Positions 63,980 to 64,000 of a stretch of 64,000 bases of DNA are shown one piece after another. The translations under genes were made by a program, and so were the position numbers. Numbering within the stretch: the first letter of the stretch is position 1; every line of letters begins with the position of its first letter. The notes beneath the pieces were generated by a model. That model searched no databases and was not told the origin of the DNA. It saw only the letters and a program-made list of their open reading frames with translations. Source of the stretch: Marinobacter nitratireducens (GTDB lineage Bacteria > Pseudomonadota > Gammaproteobacteria > Pseudomonadales > Oleiphilaceae); the NCBI RefSeq assembly GCF_000708045.1, contig NZ_ANIE01000005.1:488816-552815 (forward strand), read 5' to 3'.

Positions 63980-64000
63980 ATGAAAAAGGTCGTTGACAGT
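63980..64000 (+). CDS. Start of a further gene, truncated by the window edge
   Basis: Seven codons reading MKKVVDS with GGA 8 bases upstream, after a possible extended -10 (TGCTATTCT, 63932-63940). Too short to identify. Confidence 0.4.

Overview
The window is chromosomal DNA of a marine gammaproteobacterium, almost certainly a Marinobacter. The strongest evidence is the 661-residue two-domain fatty acyl-CoA reductase at 28337-30322, which matches the wax-ester alcohol-forming reductase described from Marinobacter almost residue for residue (from memory, not a database search). Gene order also follows Pseudomonas-like blocks: rnt-pyrC-motY, mtnA-mtaD-ubiG-mupP-SDR and mltF/purL. I see no prophage, insertion sequence, integron or CRISPR array. 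The gene content is mainly core.

Layout. 1-6.6 kb: the N-terminal part of a membrane GGDEF protein running off the left edge, sodB, and purE/purK separated by about 390 bp holding two long hairpin repeats; then a membrane coiled-coil protein, a lipoprotein and a small unknown. 6.6-10.2 kb: a tRNA-Val/Asp/Val operon, a divergent FabG4-like reductase and thiolase pair, and initiator tRNA-Met. 10.3-16 kb: a small lipoprotein, then an operon of OmpR-type regulator, LysM/FecR protein and CHASE2 histidine kinase. 16-23.4 kb: topB, bolA-yciO, an unknown, a chemoreceptor with a c-type haem motif, gloC, a DUF3365 haem-type protein and tRNA-Arg. 23.4-28 kb: two small sugar-transferase-like genes, a large M16 protease and an unknown. 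28-38 kb: acyl-CoA reductase, rnt, pyrC, motY, a histone-deacetylase-like hydrolase, a Pat-type acetyltransferase and rdgC. 38-44 kb: DUF2788, yaaA, a glutaredoxin-like protein, SDR, mupP, ubiG, mtaD and divergent mtnA. 44-51 kb: an HTH protein, prc and a fadB-like/thiolase beta-oxidation pair. 51-64 kb: a ComFB-like protein, a DUF349 protein, recX, mltF, purL, a NIF3-like protein, two Nudix genes, gamma-carbonic anhydrase, DUF1289, purT and the first codons of another gene.

How the genes work together. Four purine genes (purE, purK, purL, purT) and pyrC cover parts of nucleotide synthesis. Two beta-oxidation or ketoacyl modules and the fatty acyl-CoA reductase fit a lipid- and alkane-using organism that makes wax esters. 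Signalling genes (GGDEF, ComFB-like, haem chemoreceptor, CHASE2 kinase, MotY) suggest a motile cell linking redox and envelope state to behaviour.

The most unusual non-coding feature is the pair of about 110-bp inverted-repeat elements between purE and purK. Their arms differ from each other at 13 of 28 positions, yet within each copy they are perfectly or almost perfectly self-complementary. Everything here was read by eye; family names are recognition-based, and positions inside proteins are approximate unless a residue number is given.
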